Below, in pieces: positions 40,476 to 52,500 of a stretch of 64,000 nt of DNA. The stretch's first letter is position 1. Each line of letters starts with the position of its first letter. Source of the stretch: Apostichopus japonicus (lineage: Eukaryota; Echinodermata; Holothuroidea; Aspidochirotida; Stichopodidae). The translations under genes were made by a program, and so were the position numbers. The stretch lies in NCBI RefSeq assembly GCF_037975245.1, contig NC_092576.1, positions 41,606,611 through 41,670,610 of the forward strand, given 5' to 3'. Under the pieces are notes generated by a model, which saw nothing but the letters and a program-made list of their open reading frames with translations, searched no databases and was not told where the DNA came from.

Positions 40476-40734
40476 AATGTGAACTCTTTATGTAGAAGTC
40501 TATATGTACTTTATTTACTCCAGGAACTAATCCTACGAAACACTTACTTAGCAGAATAAAAGTAAAAAAGAATTAGTTACACATAACACAAATACGATTC
40601 TCAACATAGTTTAAAGGATTGCTTGTAATTATCCAGACCTACTCAAGCGATAGGCTATTTATAGGCTTGGCAGGCACAAGCAGGGTCTGCTGATCAAGTA
40701 GGGAACACTAGTGTTATTGTGTTCATATCGACTA

Positions 40735-40744
40735 CTATATATAC
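40735..40744 (+). promoter_or_regulatory. Possible TATA box of NXPE-C
   Basis: CTATATATAC lies about 40 bp before the ATG of NXPE-C. NXPE-B has TTATATACC at a similar place, about 55 bp before its ATG, and both share GGAACGGCTAYAAAATG at the start codon. In a TA-rich genome a chance match is possible. Confidence 0.3.
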
Positions 40745-40778
40745 CCACGTCTTGTGTTCACCTCGGAACGGCTACAAA

Positions 40779-43507
40779 ATGACGTTTATTTCACGAAATA
40801 ATTTCTTGAAGGATTTAAAGTTAATCAATATTTTTGCAGTTGTTCTCTTTTCCTACCTGGTTTACTGCGGAGTAAATATCGGTGAAGGATATGACCAAAG
40901 TTTAATTATTCCGCAACCGATGGGATCCTCGAAAAGCGCGGCGTTGGTAATACGATCACAGGATCCCACAAAAAGTATGTATTTTTAGAGTAATTATTTT
41001 AATTTACCTTCATAGACACCATGTTTATTAACAGTACTTTCTAAGAAACGAATAACGTTAATCTTCTAAAAAGTTTACTGTGTTTCATGTATGTTAAATA
41101 CTTTCAAGCAGTGAAGCATTACAATTGAACTTAAAATGCAACGCCTTAACGTGTGTTTAGCTGGATATGGTTGCGCTCTACGTCAACCTCTAGCAAGCAT
41201 TGGTCAGTTCTGAAGAAAAGAATCTCTGTAAGCCAATTGATTTTTTTTTTGGAGGAAGTAGTAAAATTTATAAATTAAAGATTAACTCCAGAACACCATT
41301 TCTGTTTTTGGTTAAAAAAAAGATATTGCTAACCTGCAGGAGCCGTGCCTCGATCAGGCTGACCACATTGACCCCTGTTTTGTACCTTTTTGTCAGAAAA
41401 ACTGCTTCATTCCTGCTTGTACTTGCTAATCGTCGAATATCGTCTGCACCCTTTGCATCCCAAGGGTCTTGATCGTTAGCGCTCAGAGCATGCTGCTGCT
41501 CGCCCCGATACTTCGAATGGCTTATAAAATATACAGCTAATTAATGAATTACACTGGGACTATGATCTTGCCCATTCTGTGCCTGTGCTTTTTGAAACTT
41601 ATCTATCTTAATAACTATTAAGTGTTTCGCCAACCAATGTTTGTAAAGTTTTACCGTACAATGTATTGGATCATAATCAATCTGCCCACTACATTTACCT
41701 TGATGTGCACTATACATGTGCGTCCCCCCCCCCCCCCCCGCAAGAAAAAAATAAAAATCAAGGTTTCAACAATGACAGACAGGCTAAATGGGTCTTGAAA
41801 GTAATCTTGTAATATGGCTACTTATACCAACTTACAACCTTTCGAAAATGCATTAAAGTTAATAAAACTATTTTTGTTCTGCTTCCAGTGATAGATATGA
41901 AACCTTCCAATTTTTATGACGTCACATTTGATGCTTCTGGCCCTATTCTCCATAATCGTCACTTGATCAAGTCAAGTATTTTAAAAAGTAACAGCTATGT
42001 TTGTGATGATGGCTGGAATAACACACAAGTTGGTCAACTGGTTACTCTTACCATTGATGTAAACGTAACCACTTCCAGAACGGTCCGCTTTTATAGCGTG
42101 TTAGCAGTTGGAGAAAATCACATATTTGCTGCAAATCAATCGATTTTGCCTGTTGACAGCTCACTTGTCAAATTCACATTCAGACCGAGATTGCCAGGTG
42201 TGTATAATTTGTATGTAGAGGAAGTACATCGTAATGAACAAGTACAGCTTCCTGGAAGTCCATTTCATCTTGTAGTTCACGGTGATCCTGTTCACGCTGT
42301 TGACTTAGGTAGACGTGCTGATAAATTGCCGTCTTGCCAGACCGTCTCACAGATTAGACGATCATGGCTTGATGGTGATTGGATAACGCGAAAAATAGCA
42401 GGAACTAAACGAGGAGTTCTACGCAGCGGATGGGTTTTTCAACCAAGTTGGTGCAGTTTCGATATTTTCACCACAGAAGACCTAGCAGCTGCGGCGGAAA
42501 CTACTTCCCTAAAGACAATTGCCATATTGGGTTCATCAATCGAGCGCGGAATATTTTTCTCCCTTGTCGATTTATTGCTTGCCAAAGAGGAGAAATATAA
42601 ACTAACCACATCGGATTTTAGTCAATGTTGGGGTTTTGCTCAAGTTCAGGTTGGAAGCTTAAAAGTCATGTATCAGGATTTTCGCGTTGAAAACGTATTC
42701 AAGGTGAATATAAGTGAGGATGGGAAATCTGAAATATTATGTCACGACGAAAAGGAAGCGAAATCTGGAAATTATGATTTATTTGGTGAAGCTATGCAAT
42801 TTCTAACACAATACTTATTCGGAAAGAATCCGTGGCCAGATCTGGTCGTAATAGCAATTAAGGATGTTGAAATCTTTAAATTACTCTTAAAAGCCATCCC
42901 TTCAGAATGGTCTGGAACAATTTATCCTCTGTACAACTTCAAAGCCGAGGACGAAAGGTTGTACGCAATGGCTGGTCTTAATCGAAGTTATCAACTTGCA
43001 GAGAAAGTTGTATCTCTAGACAACCGTATTCAATTGATCGATGGATTTGGATTAGGCTCAGGAATGAGGCACAACACCCAGACAAGTCCACTAATGTTAA
43101 AATCTAACCACTGGCATAGATGGTGCAACGAATTAAACGGTGAGATGAGAGTCTGCGGAAATCCTACAGAAATGATTGCTCAGATATTATTAGGGAAGGT
43201 GATAGCACCAGTTGGAAAGGAAGCTTGGTTGAAGTCAATTGGATCAAGAACGAAAATTTCATTTCCCAGAGAAATAACGGTTTGTCAGGACTGTCCGACA
43301 TCTTTGATTCCTTTTCATGTAAAACCAAATCCAAATTTAAAATGTTACGTTACAACAGAAGGTATTCTTGAAACGTCCAGTGCCAAACAAGAGGTGTGGG
43401 ATGGTACATTGTGTCCGGAGGAATGTCTCAAGATGGAACCGGTTGACGTCATAAATACTGAATCTGGTCCTGTTAATGTCAGGAGGTGCATTGTGAATCT
43501 GTTATGA
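40779..43507 (+). CDS. NXPE-type protein C: type II membrane protein with filamin-like and PC-esterase-like domains
   Basis: Two exons, 40779-40974 and 41889-43507, joined in phase 1 (donor A|GTATGT, acceptor GCTTCCAG), give 604 residues. Exon 1 encodes a signal anchor (INIFAVVLFSYLVYCGV) and a SLIIPQP segment. Exon 2 is collinear with NXPE-A without gaps of note. It has the filamin-like fold (LPGVYNLYVEEVHRNEQVQL, GSPFHLVVHGDP), then [46 protein letters not shown] and the Cys-rich end. The GDS motif of PC-esterases reads GSS in both intact copies and in the pseudogene. It is closer in exon 2 to A and B than to any other sequence here, marking a tandem family. A possible polyadenylation signal AATAAA lies at 43875-43880. 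Confidence 0.87.
41200..41520 (-). other. Unrecognised reverse-strand coding-like stretch in the NXPE-C intron
   Basis: On the minus strand, about 41490-41320 reads as an open, protein-like frame (ANDQDPWDAKGADDIRRLAS, then RYKTGVNVVSLIEARLL). It lies in the intron of NXPE-C, less AT-rich than its surroundings. No family was recognised. It may be a retroelement scrap. Confidence 0.2.
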
Positions 43508-43509
43508 GC

Positions 43510-44768
43510 CGAGGCATCATTTAAGCAATCCCTTTGTTCTAGAGTTGTAGGTAACTTCGGGTTGGCTGCGTCACTTCACTTAATTTTCTAAGGAAATTAG
43601 AGTCAGAGGCAATATTCAGCGGTATTTTGATTTTCTCAGAATTACTGTTTATTAAAAGATAGATACCAATTAAATGGCATCTTACTGGATTAAATACAAC
43701 ATCATTTCATTATCATAGTTTGGAATATTATACATTTTCCTTTGCAGCTGTAACTATTTGCACATTAAAATCTTCACGGATAATCTTTTTTTTTTCTTTC
43801 TTAGAACAGTAATAATATAATAATTGGAGAATTTAATATTATTATAGAATGGACAACTGTGTTATTTTAAAACAAATAAAGCATATTTAAAACATTTTTT
43901 TATGTAAATGGACTCTGAATGCCGTCGTTCTTCATGCATTGAACTGTTTTTTGGGCTGAAGGATCTATATGATGTCTTTCGTGATGTGCTACGGTATTAT
44001 TTCACTTTTACTGACAACTGTTTCTGATAAATGACTTTGATGATTAGCATTGAAAGCAACGTGCTTAAATATTCGTTTAATTTTTCGCTTGCATATTCAA
44101 AATGTTGTTGCTACACTCTATAAAGATACTTCGTGTTTTAATTAAATTGGAAAGTGAGTCTGCATTTGTTACTTACAAAGAAAAAAATATTTTAAGCATT
44201 TCGTATTCTATGGTATCATCAACGTCAGAGCATATGATTTAGATTATTACGTTATGAGATAAGTGATAAATTAGATCTCTAAAAACTTTTTTTTTAAAGA
44301 TTTTCATCAACTGTTTGTAGATCTCCTGACAAATTGACCTTTCGTAGTTATAATATTCTCTTTTAGTTGCAAAAGATCGCACCATTTATCATTTAAGTAT
44401 CCTTTATTACATAAAATGTTATTCTTAGACCCATAGGCTGCCAGTTCATGACTTCAACAAATCGAACGTATCCCCTATATAAATTGTACAGGCATGAAAA
44501 TGTGCAATGTTTGAAAAAAAGAAATCATAGGAATGCATTATATCCATAGACTCTTAAATCCATCGACATATGTAAACCATTTTTATTAACTCCACGCAGA
44601 TTAATTTTTACTACAGTTTTATCTGAAAATATGTGTTATAGTTACAGAGCATACAATCACAACACGTTGTCTCCAAATTCATTTCCCTTCACAGTTACCA
44701 ATTACTACATTACAGAGGTGTACAGCCAGTTATAGCTAATTTTACAGGTGTTGTTGCACGGTAGTGGT

Positions 44769-44855
<87 letters not shown>

Positions 44856-45240
44856 TCAGTTAGTTATATATCAATCTCAGACAATAGAACAACCATCAGA
44901 CGCACCGCACCGATGAGCAATAGAACTCGGAGAGGGTTACTGGTTGTAAGCCGATATATACATATAATTAATATAACATTAGTTATTAGCCAACTGTTAT
45001 GTTCGAGACTCACGCGAATGCACAGTTGGTTTATAGTGCTATTGTTGAAACCCACAATCTTGCATACTCCAATGAATATCAGTACCTTAATTGTCGTGTC
45101 TCTTGAATGTTGGACGGCATTCAAAGAAACGACAATTGTTTCACTCCATGGCCTTGACCTGCTGTTATGACTAAGCCTCGTGATCGATTATCTTATCTAT
45201 GGACGGCAACCCCGAGCAAGAAATATATAGTTTGAGTATT
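43510..45240. other. NXPE-C 3' flank, (TA)n array and unassigned sequence
   Basis: AT-rich 3' flank, then a TA array at about 44776-44852. The open frames at 44748-45170 (plus) and 44864-45124 (minus) overlap each other and show no domain. Confidence 0.5.
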
Positions 45241-45250
45241 CTAGTTACAA

Positions 45251-45950
45251 TTATAACTGACGTGGGGAAGTATGGTACAAAAATTTAGCATGACAGACAA
45301 TACGAATAGCCATTTTCTGTTTTAAAAATAATGGATGTAAATTGTTTTTGTAAGTGTTACCCCATGCTTTCACACAATAATTCAAGTAAGGAAGGAAAAT
45401 AGCACAATATAAAGAATACAGAGCATGGGTATTAAGAAGATGGCTAGCTTTGTAAATAGCAACAATACTTTTGGAAAGTTTACTTGAAATATGGGAAATG
45501 TGATCTTTCCAGGAAAGTTTACAGTCAAGGAACACACCAAGAAACTTGACACAGTTAACTTGGTCAATTTCTAAACCATCTATGGTAATGTTGACATTGT
45601 TACATGTGGTATGGTTGGAGAAAATCATATAATTCGTTTCGTTTACATTCAATGATAATTTGTTAAGGGAAAACCATCTGCTTAACTTCTGAAGTTCGGT
45701 ACTGACCAAATTACATAATGTTTTGATGTCACTATGACTGCCAAAAATGTTTGTGGTATCTGCGAAAAAAATAAAATTCAATATATTGGTAACATTGAAA
45801 TATCAATCAAGTACAAAATGAATAGTTTAGGTCCAATGATTGATCCTTGCGGAACCCCACACAATACGTTAATTTGAACATATTGATTCCGGTTTGATAA
45901 ATAGCTTGAGAGCCAATTATGGACAATACCACGACAACCTTAATGATTTA
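45251..45950 (-). mobile_element. Non-LTR retrotransposon reverse transcriptase fragment
   Basis: Reading the minus strand from 45950, NWLSSYLSNRNQYVQIN leads to GVPQGSIIGPKLFILYLI, a classic LINE reverse-transcriptase block. A stop and shift occur near 45785. The frame continues 45781-45251 with FIFFADTTNIFGS, KLSRWFSLNKLSLNVNETNY, VNCVKFLGVFLDCKLSWKDH and ALYSLYCAIFLPYLNYC. The catalytic FADD box reads FADT, so the polymerase is dead besides being interrupted. No 5' endonuclease or 3' tail is apparent. Confidence 0.8.
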
Positions 45951-46046
45951 ATTTTTAAGTAAGATATTATGATATTAATGTTTAAGTACACTTGGAGTCG
46001 GGGGCTAGACCCATTTAGAAAAAGGATTTTCTATTGGGATGAGGTT

Positions 46047-46328
46047 TTAAGTAACAGTATTGAATACAGAAAGGTTTTGGTTATTTGGGAAGTAAGTAAA
46101 TGTTACATTGTATTTCAATATGAGTTTTTCGATCAATGGATCATTCTCTAGGTTGTTTTTATATAGTTTGGTGTTAAATTCTACGAGTAGGGTGAATACA
46201 GATTTTGTGTTTCCTGCGAGGAGAACGTGAGAGGTAGCTATAGATGAAGGGATTTTTAGGGCAAGTCGATAAGCTGTGGTGTGGATTCTATTTAAAATTT
46301 GTTTATTGGGATTTGAAATGGTAAGCAA
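46047..46328 (-). mobile_element. Second non-LTR retrotransposon fragment
   Basis: A minus-strand frame with LNRIHTTAYRLALKIPSSIA and TLLVEFNTKLYKNNLENDPL resembles the region after the reverse transcriptase of LINE ORF2 proteins. It lies upstream of the reverse-transcriptase fragment in the same orientation, the wrong order for one copy, so it is a separate or rearranged insertion. Confidence 0.5.
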
Positions 46329-46745
46329 GGAGATGCTTCCGTAACTGAGAATTGTTTTTTCTTGAAATTCAGTAAGAGGGAATATATATTAATGCGGTGC
46401 GGTTTCCAGGGTCCATGAGGGTGAGAGTAGGGCGAGAGTCGTTTCCTACTAATTTGAAACTTGACCCCTGCTCCCCTCCCCTCCCCTCCCACGTTTCCGC
46501 CTTCGATTCTTGAGGAAAGTTAACAGTTTCACTACCTGCCCCCTTTCCTTAAATCAGATAGTAGTTACCATCTGCTTGTTATTCGGAGATAACACGTTTG
46601 TTGTTAGTACAGGTATTTTCAAACCATCTGTGAACGCGTACTAATGCCCGCTGCCATTCACGCCGTATGTACATAATTACGTCATGTGTGTGTCAAGAGG
46701 GAGGGAATGCCGGATTATCTGGACTACGCGAGGTAGCATTGTGTA

Positions 46746-46777
46746 ACCAGGGAGTTGTTCCATAACAACTCCCTGGT
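46746..46777. repeat. Perfect 14-bp hairpin
   Basis: ACCAGGGAGTTGTT (46746-46759) and its exact reverse complement AACAACTCCCTGGT (46764-46777) are separated by CCAT. It is short and perfect, with no T-run, so it is not a bacterial-type terminator. It may be a transposon end or the foot of a structured transcript. Confidence 0.7.
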
Positions 46778-46942
46778 GTAACTTCAATTAACGTTCATTC
46801 AGTGTGTTTGGATGGAATGTTTGCCTGAGATGCTGAGGGCTAATATATAAAAAAAAGCAGAAGCGGCAATTGGGGCGTTGCCCATTATTATATTATGTCG
46901 GTGCGAGAGTGACCACGCACTCTTTCGTATACTGTGCAAGGC

Positions 46943-47115
46943 TTTCCCGGCCTTTTGGCTAAGATCATGTGTATTATATGTTCCCCTTTCGAGGGGAATG
47001 GTGATGCACACCCGACGATGATCACACAGTCACAGTCCCGATGCAAGGGGACTGGGGCTGAGAGCGGATCAGTCGTTTGGTAGTTTGGTTTCGTGCCCAG
47101 GTTTTTTCCTGGGCG
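46943..47115 (+). pseudogene. U2 snRNA-like 5' fragment fused to unrelated sequence
   Basis: Positions 46949-46968 match the highly conserved 5' region of U2 snRNA (CGGCCTTTTGGCTAAGATCA) exactly, and GTGTA follows after one mismatch. The branch-site pairing sequence GTAGTA reads GTATTA, and the rest of U2 (Sm site, stems III-IV) is absent. Downstream are hairpins (CCCCTTTCGAGGGG at about 46983-46996; GCCCAGG/CCTGGGC at about 47094-47113). It is best read as a U2-derived SINE head or chimeric retropseudogene. Confidence 0.5.
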
Positions 47116-47259
47116 ACTTTTCCTTAAAATAAAAGTATACTGTGTGTTTCCTGTCAGAATTTAGTGAAAGGGTTTTCGTTTTAACCTATTAATAAACTAG
47201 AAACTCTACCACCGAGCCTAACTGTACTCATTTTCTGGCCGCCGCCTTAGTGAGCGGGA

Positions 47260-49540
47260 CACCCGCGCTAATTGTGAGATAATCCGAACTCAATTGCCTG
47301 AATATTTGTGTCATGTACCCGTTTCACGAAATTTCAGACACGCTTAGACCTATATACAATGTTTACATGATTGTGTTGAAAAGTTACCTGGTTTTAATAA
47401 AATGAAGTTGAAACGGTTCTACGTTTGACTTTTAAGTTTTCCATGGTAACTTACTGAGATGTTATCATTTATGTCGAGTGATCATTACATTACCATGTAC
47501 GAATTATGCGTATTTCACACTACTAGAAAATTACTACGACTTCCTTGGACCGAAGCATTTGAACTATAGAATCCCCAGTTGAAAACCACGAACGCTCCTG
47601 CAAAACGTGGCAAATTAATCCAATCGCATTGTACGTTATATTGCTACATGATGATTTATTAGCAGTTGCACATAAAAGAAAAATAACAAACTTCATTTGA
47701 GCAATTTGTGTCGTATATAGCCACCATATAGGATAAAACCACATGTTGATAAAGGATGAACTACGAATAAAGCTTTGGCCTTAAACTGCTTGTATTAAAT
47801 TTATACGTGAAGAACTGAAGAAGGGCAACTCATCCGGCGATATGTTTGTCACATGCATTAAGTGGAAAAGTATACACAGCAGAGCTCTTGCATGTGTAAT
47901 CAGACTGTAGGAAGTAATTTGCGATGAATAATGCGTAGTTTTGAAGTTCTATTTTGATTTATTTTTTTGCGTTTCAGCTACGTTATTGACCTACATTCCA
48001 TTTGAATTAGCAACAAGACACAATTATTTTTCTCCCTCCGTTATCGACCAAGAAAATTGATGAGTATTGAGGAGAACAAAACAACGGAAGGTTAACAAAA
48101 ATGAACCATCTTCCAAATACTCTAACTTCCCGAACATTTTTAGCCTAATTTTATTATTGCTAATTCTATTTGATGGAAGCCGATCAGGAAAAAACTACGG
48201 ATTATTTTTGTTTTAAGTCAAGTAGGTTGCTTAAGTAGCATCACAATTTTGACTACAAGCTTGGATGATATCGATTATTTGGGTCACTGATGTTCTGTCT
48301 GGAAATTTTTGAAGATCTACGTAGGTACTTTAGCAGTTTGATACTACGATTGGTCAATATAGGGCGTTTGCAAATCTGTACCTCGTCCCCGCCGACACCG
48401 CCGACACCGCCGACACCGCCGTGAAAGAAACATCTTACAGTTCAAGCGGTTAAATGGTAGAAATGACAACCGCTGAGAGCAAGCAGTTTAAGTCATGTAC
48501 CAAAGTGGTCACAGTTGGTGTGCTTAACTTGATAATATTTGTATTAATAGTTATCATAACAAATAAAAACTTTGAAAGTCCTAATTTGTAAAACGTAATC
48601 TTATATTCTCATGTCACGTTAACACCCGCCGTCAATCACCCAACTCAGGATCAAATAACTATCGTTAGTACAAACTGGTGGTTATGCAAAACAATGATGG
48701 TTGCGATAGTACTAGATTACAATTTGCATACCTTTGGAACGTATTCTTCATAAACCGAAAATTTCCTCATATGCATTGGGTCTTAATTCGTATTCGCACG
48801 ATCTTAAAAAAAAAAGAAGACCTACGGTAGGAGTTACAATGTAAATCCACAGTGTAGACAGTCCATCAACCCCATACCCTTTGTACTGATTGTGTTATGG
48901 ATTGCATATTTGTTATTATACCCCCACATTAATACAGTCAGACGGAATCTACTACAAGTTCTTCCAAATCCACCAACTCCCCCCCCCCCCTTCTCTCTCT
49001 CCCTTCCCTATTCCCGCCTTTTATATTTTCATTGATCAATCTTCCCCCACAGTTATCCATTTCCATCAGGGATTAGTTTAGTTATATCATAAACTAGTAT
49101 AACACGAAGTACATCACATTTTAGTCTAATCGGACTTATCACGCAAGACGGTGGTATTTACTGACTATATACACGCCAAACCTTTCATGATTGTTACTTC
49201 AGTATTGAAGTCTACAACGGATTCTGCATTGCTTTATTTGAATGGAGTAACCGTTGCACTTTGGGATCGTGATATCGACGCTGTAAAGTGAAACAACAGC
49301 GTATGAGTGTCTACTGATATATAGGTTAGTAAATATTGAATTCCAAAGTACAATATCAAAACTGCCATACAGTTATAGGGGTTATTACATACGCCCTTGG
49401 TTGTAGCTATATGTGAATACTGGCATAACTACAATATCATATTACATGCCATGCCTGATAATAGGAGAGACAACGGAGTCCATTTTCTTTTTCATCGACT
49501 GACGTATTATTAACTATAATAACATATTTTCATCACAAAT
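47260..49540. other. Intergenic region upstream of the Ig-NACHT gene
   Basis: No coding exon recognised. There is a 9-bp direct repeat (CCGCCGACA, three and a half copies) at about 48389-48421. Poly-C/CT tracts lie at about 48980-49010. No core promoter for the downstream gene could be fixed. Confidence 0.45.
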
Positions 49541-49598
49541 ATGGCGCCGTTAGCAGTATTAGTAACAATAATTCTGCTTCTATCAACGTCCACCTGTG
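49541..49598 (+). CDS. Ig-NACHT exon 1: signal peptide
   Basis: ATG at 49541 followed by a hydrophobic leader, MAPLAVLVTIILLLSTSTC, with donor G|GTAAGT in phase 1. The A-rich context CAAATATGG is acceptable for initiation. Confidence 0.8.
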
Positions 49599-52500
49599 GT
49601 AAGTAACTTAAGGAGCCTCTTTTAAGGAAGCTTATTTTTCTTTAAAGCGGAATGTACAATGCCCTGGCATGTTAACTTCCATGACTGTAGACTTCTACTC
49701 ATATGACCTTTATGTTAATTTACACATCTGTCTTAGATAAGTTTCGAGTAACGTCTCTCGACTACGGTGACAGTCAATTTCAAATCATAACAATCCTTAT
49801 TGTTGAGAAATCTGGAATATTTAAAGAGAGATTGATTGAAAAGTTTGATATTTGATTTTAGACAAAAGGTGCACTGAACCGTTAAAGACACTCCACCCTT
49901 TGATTTCCAAATAGTTGAAAACAATTTAGGGACGGATAATGATAAATGTAAAATTGAATAACTTTATACATATGAAACAGGAAACAAGTGACAAACATTT
50001 CTGTGAAAGAAATAAAATGCACAGAAACGCGTTATTAAAGGGGAACAATTGTAAACTGAAAGCATAACCGATGAAATTGTAATACTTTGAAGTGGCTTGC
50101 AAATAGAAATATTTTGATAAGGATTTACTTACAAATAAGTCATGAGTAACATTATTATATGAAAGCTTGATGGATCCTATGTTATTTATCCTTAGATGTT
50201 TGTTTTAAGTTTGCTAGTAAAGCCCTTATAAAATATTTTATTTTATTAGAACTGGATTTGAACCAGTAGCATCGGGTCTATACAACTTATGTGAAGTACC
50301 AACTGCGTTGTATAGGCATTTGGTGTTGGCGATCCATACACCTTAGTTATGCATAATTTATTTAATTACAGCAGCTACAGAACGTGGGTGTAAGAGTCCA
50401 CAATACCTTGAGATTGGGAAATCTGCAACGATCGTTTGCCATTTTGAGGACACTTTTTCTAGCATCTTTTGGTACTATAAGGCAGACGTAGAGTTAGATC
50501 AACCAACAGTGACCTATGAAGATGGACAGAGAGAGGGAGATGGGTATCTTTCAGGAGAATTTGACATTCGATCAGATGGATCATTGATAGTAAATAACGT
50601 ATCGGTGGAACATGAAACTACATTCATTGTGATTGAGTTTGAAACGGTTGATAAACTACCTAACCGATATGACATCAACATTAAAACTATCAGTAAGTAC
50701 TACCAGTAAGTCTTTAGATCAGTTTGAAGGATAGTCGCTTCAGAAAATTAATTTTAAACAACAACATATTCAACTCAACACGTAAATGAAACGTAACATC
50801 TTAAATATATACAGACCGTGTCGATATAGCATTGTTTCCCTAGAACATGGCCCATTGCTGGGCGCAATATTTTGAAGAAAGAATGGTATATTTATTTTAT
50901 ATGCAGTATATATTAATTTCCGTTTATCAATTGAATGATTTAGAAGAAACTCCAGCTTAACATACCTTAACGAACGTTCTTAGCTTTACTCTATTGTAAC
51001 TAATACACATTCGTTCATATTACTTTGTTGTATTCTTCCATTTAAACCGATGTTTACCTTAATTCTTACTGAACAAATACCAGACAACACCATTCTATAC
51101 CCAGTTGCGACATTTGACAAAACCACAATTGTCCTCTACATATTTGTTTCATTATCTTCTTCATCCAGTTCTTCCGAATCCAACGTACCCTATTGTTGAT
51201 GATTGTACCGTTATCGGTGATGTCTGCTATGTGGAATGGCTCCAGCAAAGGTCAATAATATGTCGAATACAGCATGCTAGACCTAGCGTGGCGTTAACCT
51301 GGGTAGTTAGAACTGTAGGAGGTGATAAATCGGTAACCAACGAAACGACTTATTCAAGTCTAGCCAACGCATGGATAAGCTCCCTATCTGTGGACGATCC
51401 GTTTATACACTCATCATATCTAGCACTGCTTGTATGTAAAGCTAATGATCAATATAACTTGTTGGATCAAACCGAATCTCTGGTGTTGGTTCATAACAAA
51501 GACGACGACAGCCCTGTGTCAACGACGGTTGATTTACCTGTGGAACGACACACTAGGATAGAACTTCCATGTCCCGACGGTGAATATAAGCTACTAGTAT
51601 GGGAGAAGATCGAACCAAATGGCAACGCTTCCAGTACATCCCTAGCTTTCGACATCAATTCTGCCGGTACAACATCGATTTTATCTAATGAGTTTGAGCT
51701 AAATGGGGGGAAGTTATCCATACGTGACGTGCAGTTACGTCATGGAGGTGTATATCGCTGCACCTACAGTGACGATCAGACGGAGAGAATCAACTTGGTC
51801 AATCTCATTGTATTTGGTATGCTTCTTATTTTAATTTTGAAAATAGAACTCGGTTTTGGAATTTGCACCAATTACGTATGCATATCTTTACAATAGTGCA
51901 GATATAGTATTTTTACGTCATTAGTCAGTTGTTTCGGATTGAAGTTTATATTATGTGTCTTTTCCGCTGCTATTCATGCAAAGTTTCCTTTGATGATTGA
52001 TAGGAAGGCTGATGTCATTAGATAAATTCCATTTTGCGCCATATTTCATTTCCTTAAAGGACTAGCAAATACATTCATTGCATATTTTCGCAAAACCCCC
52101 ACCCATAAATTCCGCAAATCAACTTCCTACTTAGATGGACGGGGCTTGTTTTTCCAAATAAAATTAATATGTCTCAGTTATTCAGATATATCAGATGCCA
52201 TATAAAACAATAAACATATGTAAATATTATATATAATATATTAGGGTATTCCGTTGTAACCAGAAGAGTGTACTAGACTGAAATGTAAATGATAAACTAA
52301 AGCATACGTCGCAACATTCACATTTCTTAAACATTATTTTGTGTTTTGTTTCATAATGCAGTTACTCCAGTCCCTGAATACCCAATAATAGACAGATGTA
52401 CTCACAAAGGATATTGTGTGCTTGACGTGAACTATGAGGGGACATTGTCCTGTACAGTGAAAGGCATAAGCCCGGAAGTCAATCTAGAATGGAAGGCATA

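Larger units (their letters stand above)
39551..40500. repeat. Penelope-type terminal-repeat debris with (TA)n arrays
   Basis: Between and after the ribozyme motifs, GAGCACTCT-type words recur: ATAGAGCACTCT (about 39598), AAGAGTGCTCTATGCC inverted (about 39755), AAGCACTCTTCACC (about 40299) and ATAGAGCACTCTGCGCC (about 40370). TA arrays occupy about 39660-39735, 39952-40022 and 40407-40472. The region looks like several truncated copies of one terminal repeat, inserted in or near TA arrays. Confidence 0.55.

Noticed and set aside
51066-51721. Minus-strand frames over the Ig2-Ig3 exon (51066-51248 and 51491-51721)
   Set aside because: Antisense shadows of coding sequence, with no domain or splice context of their own.
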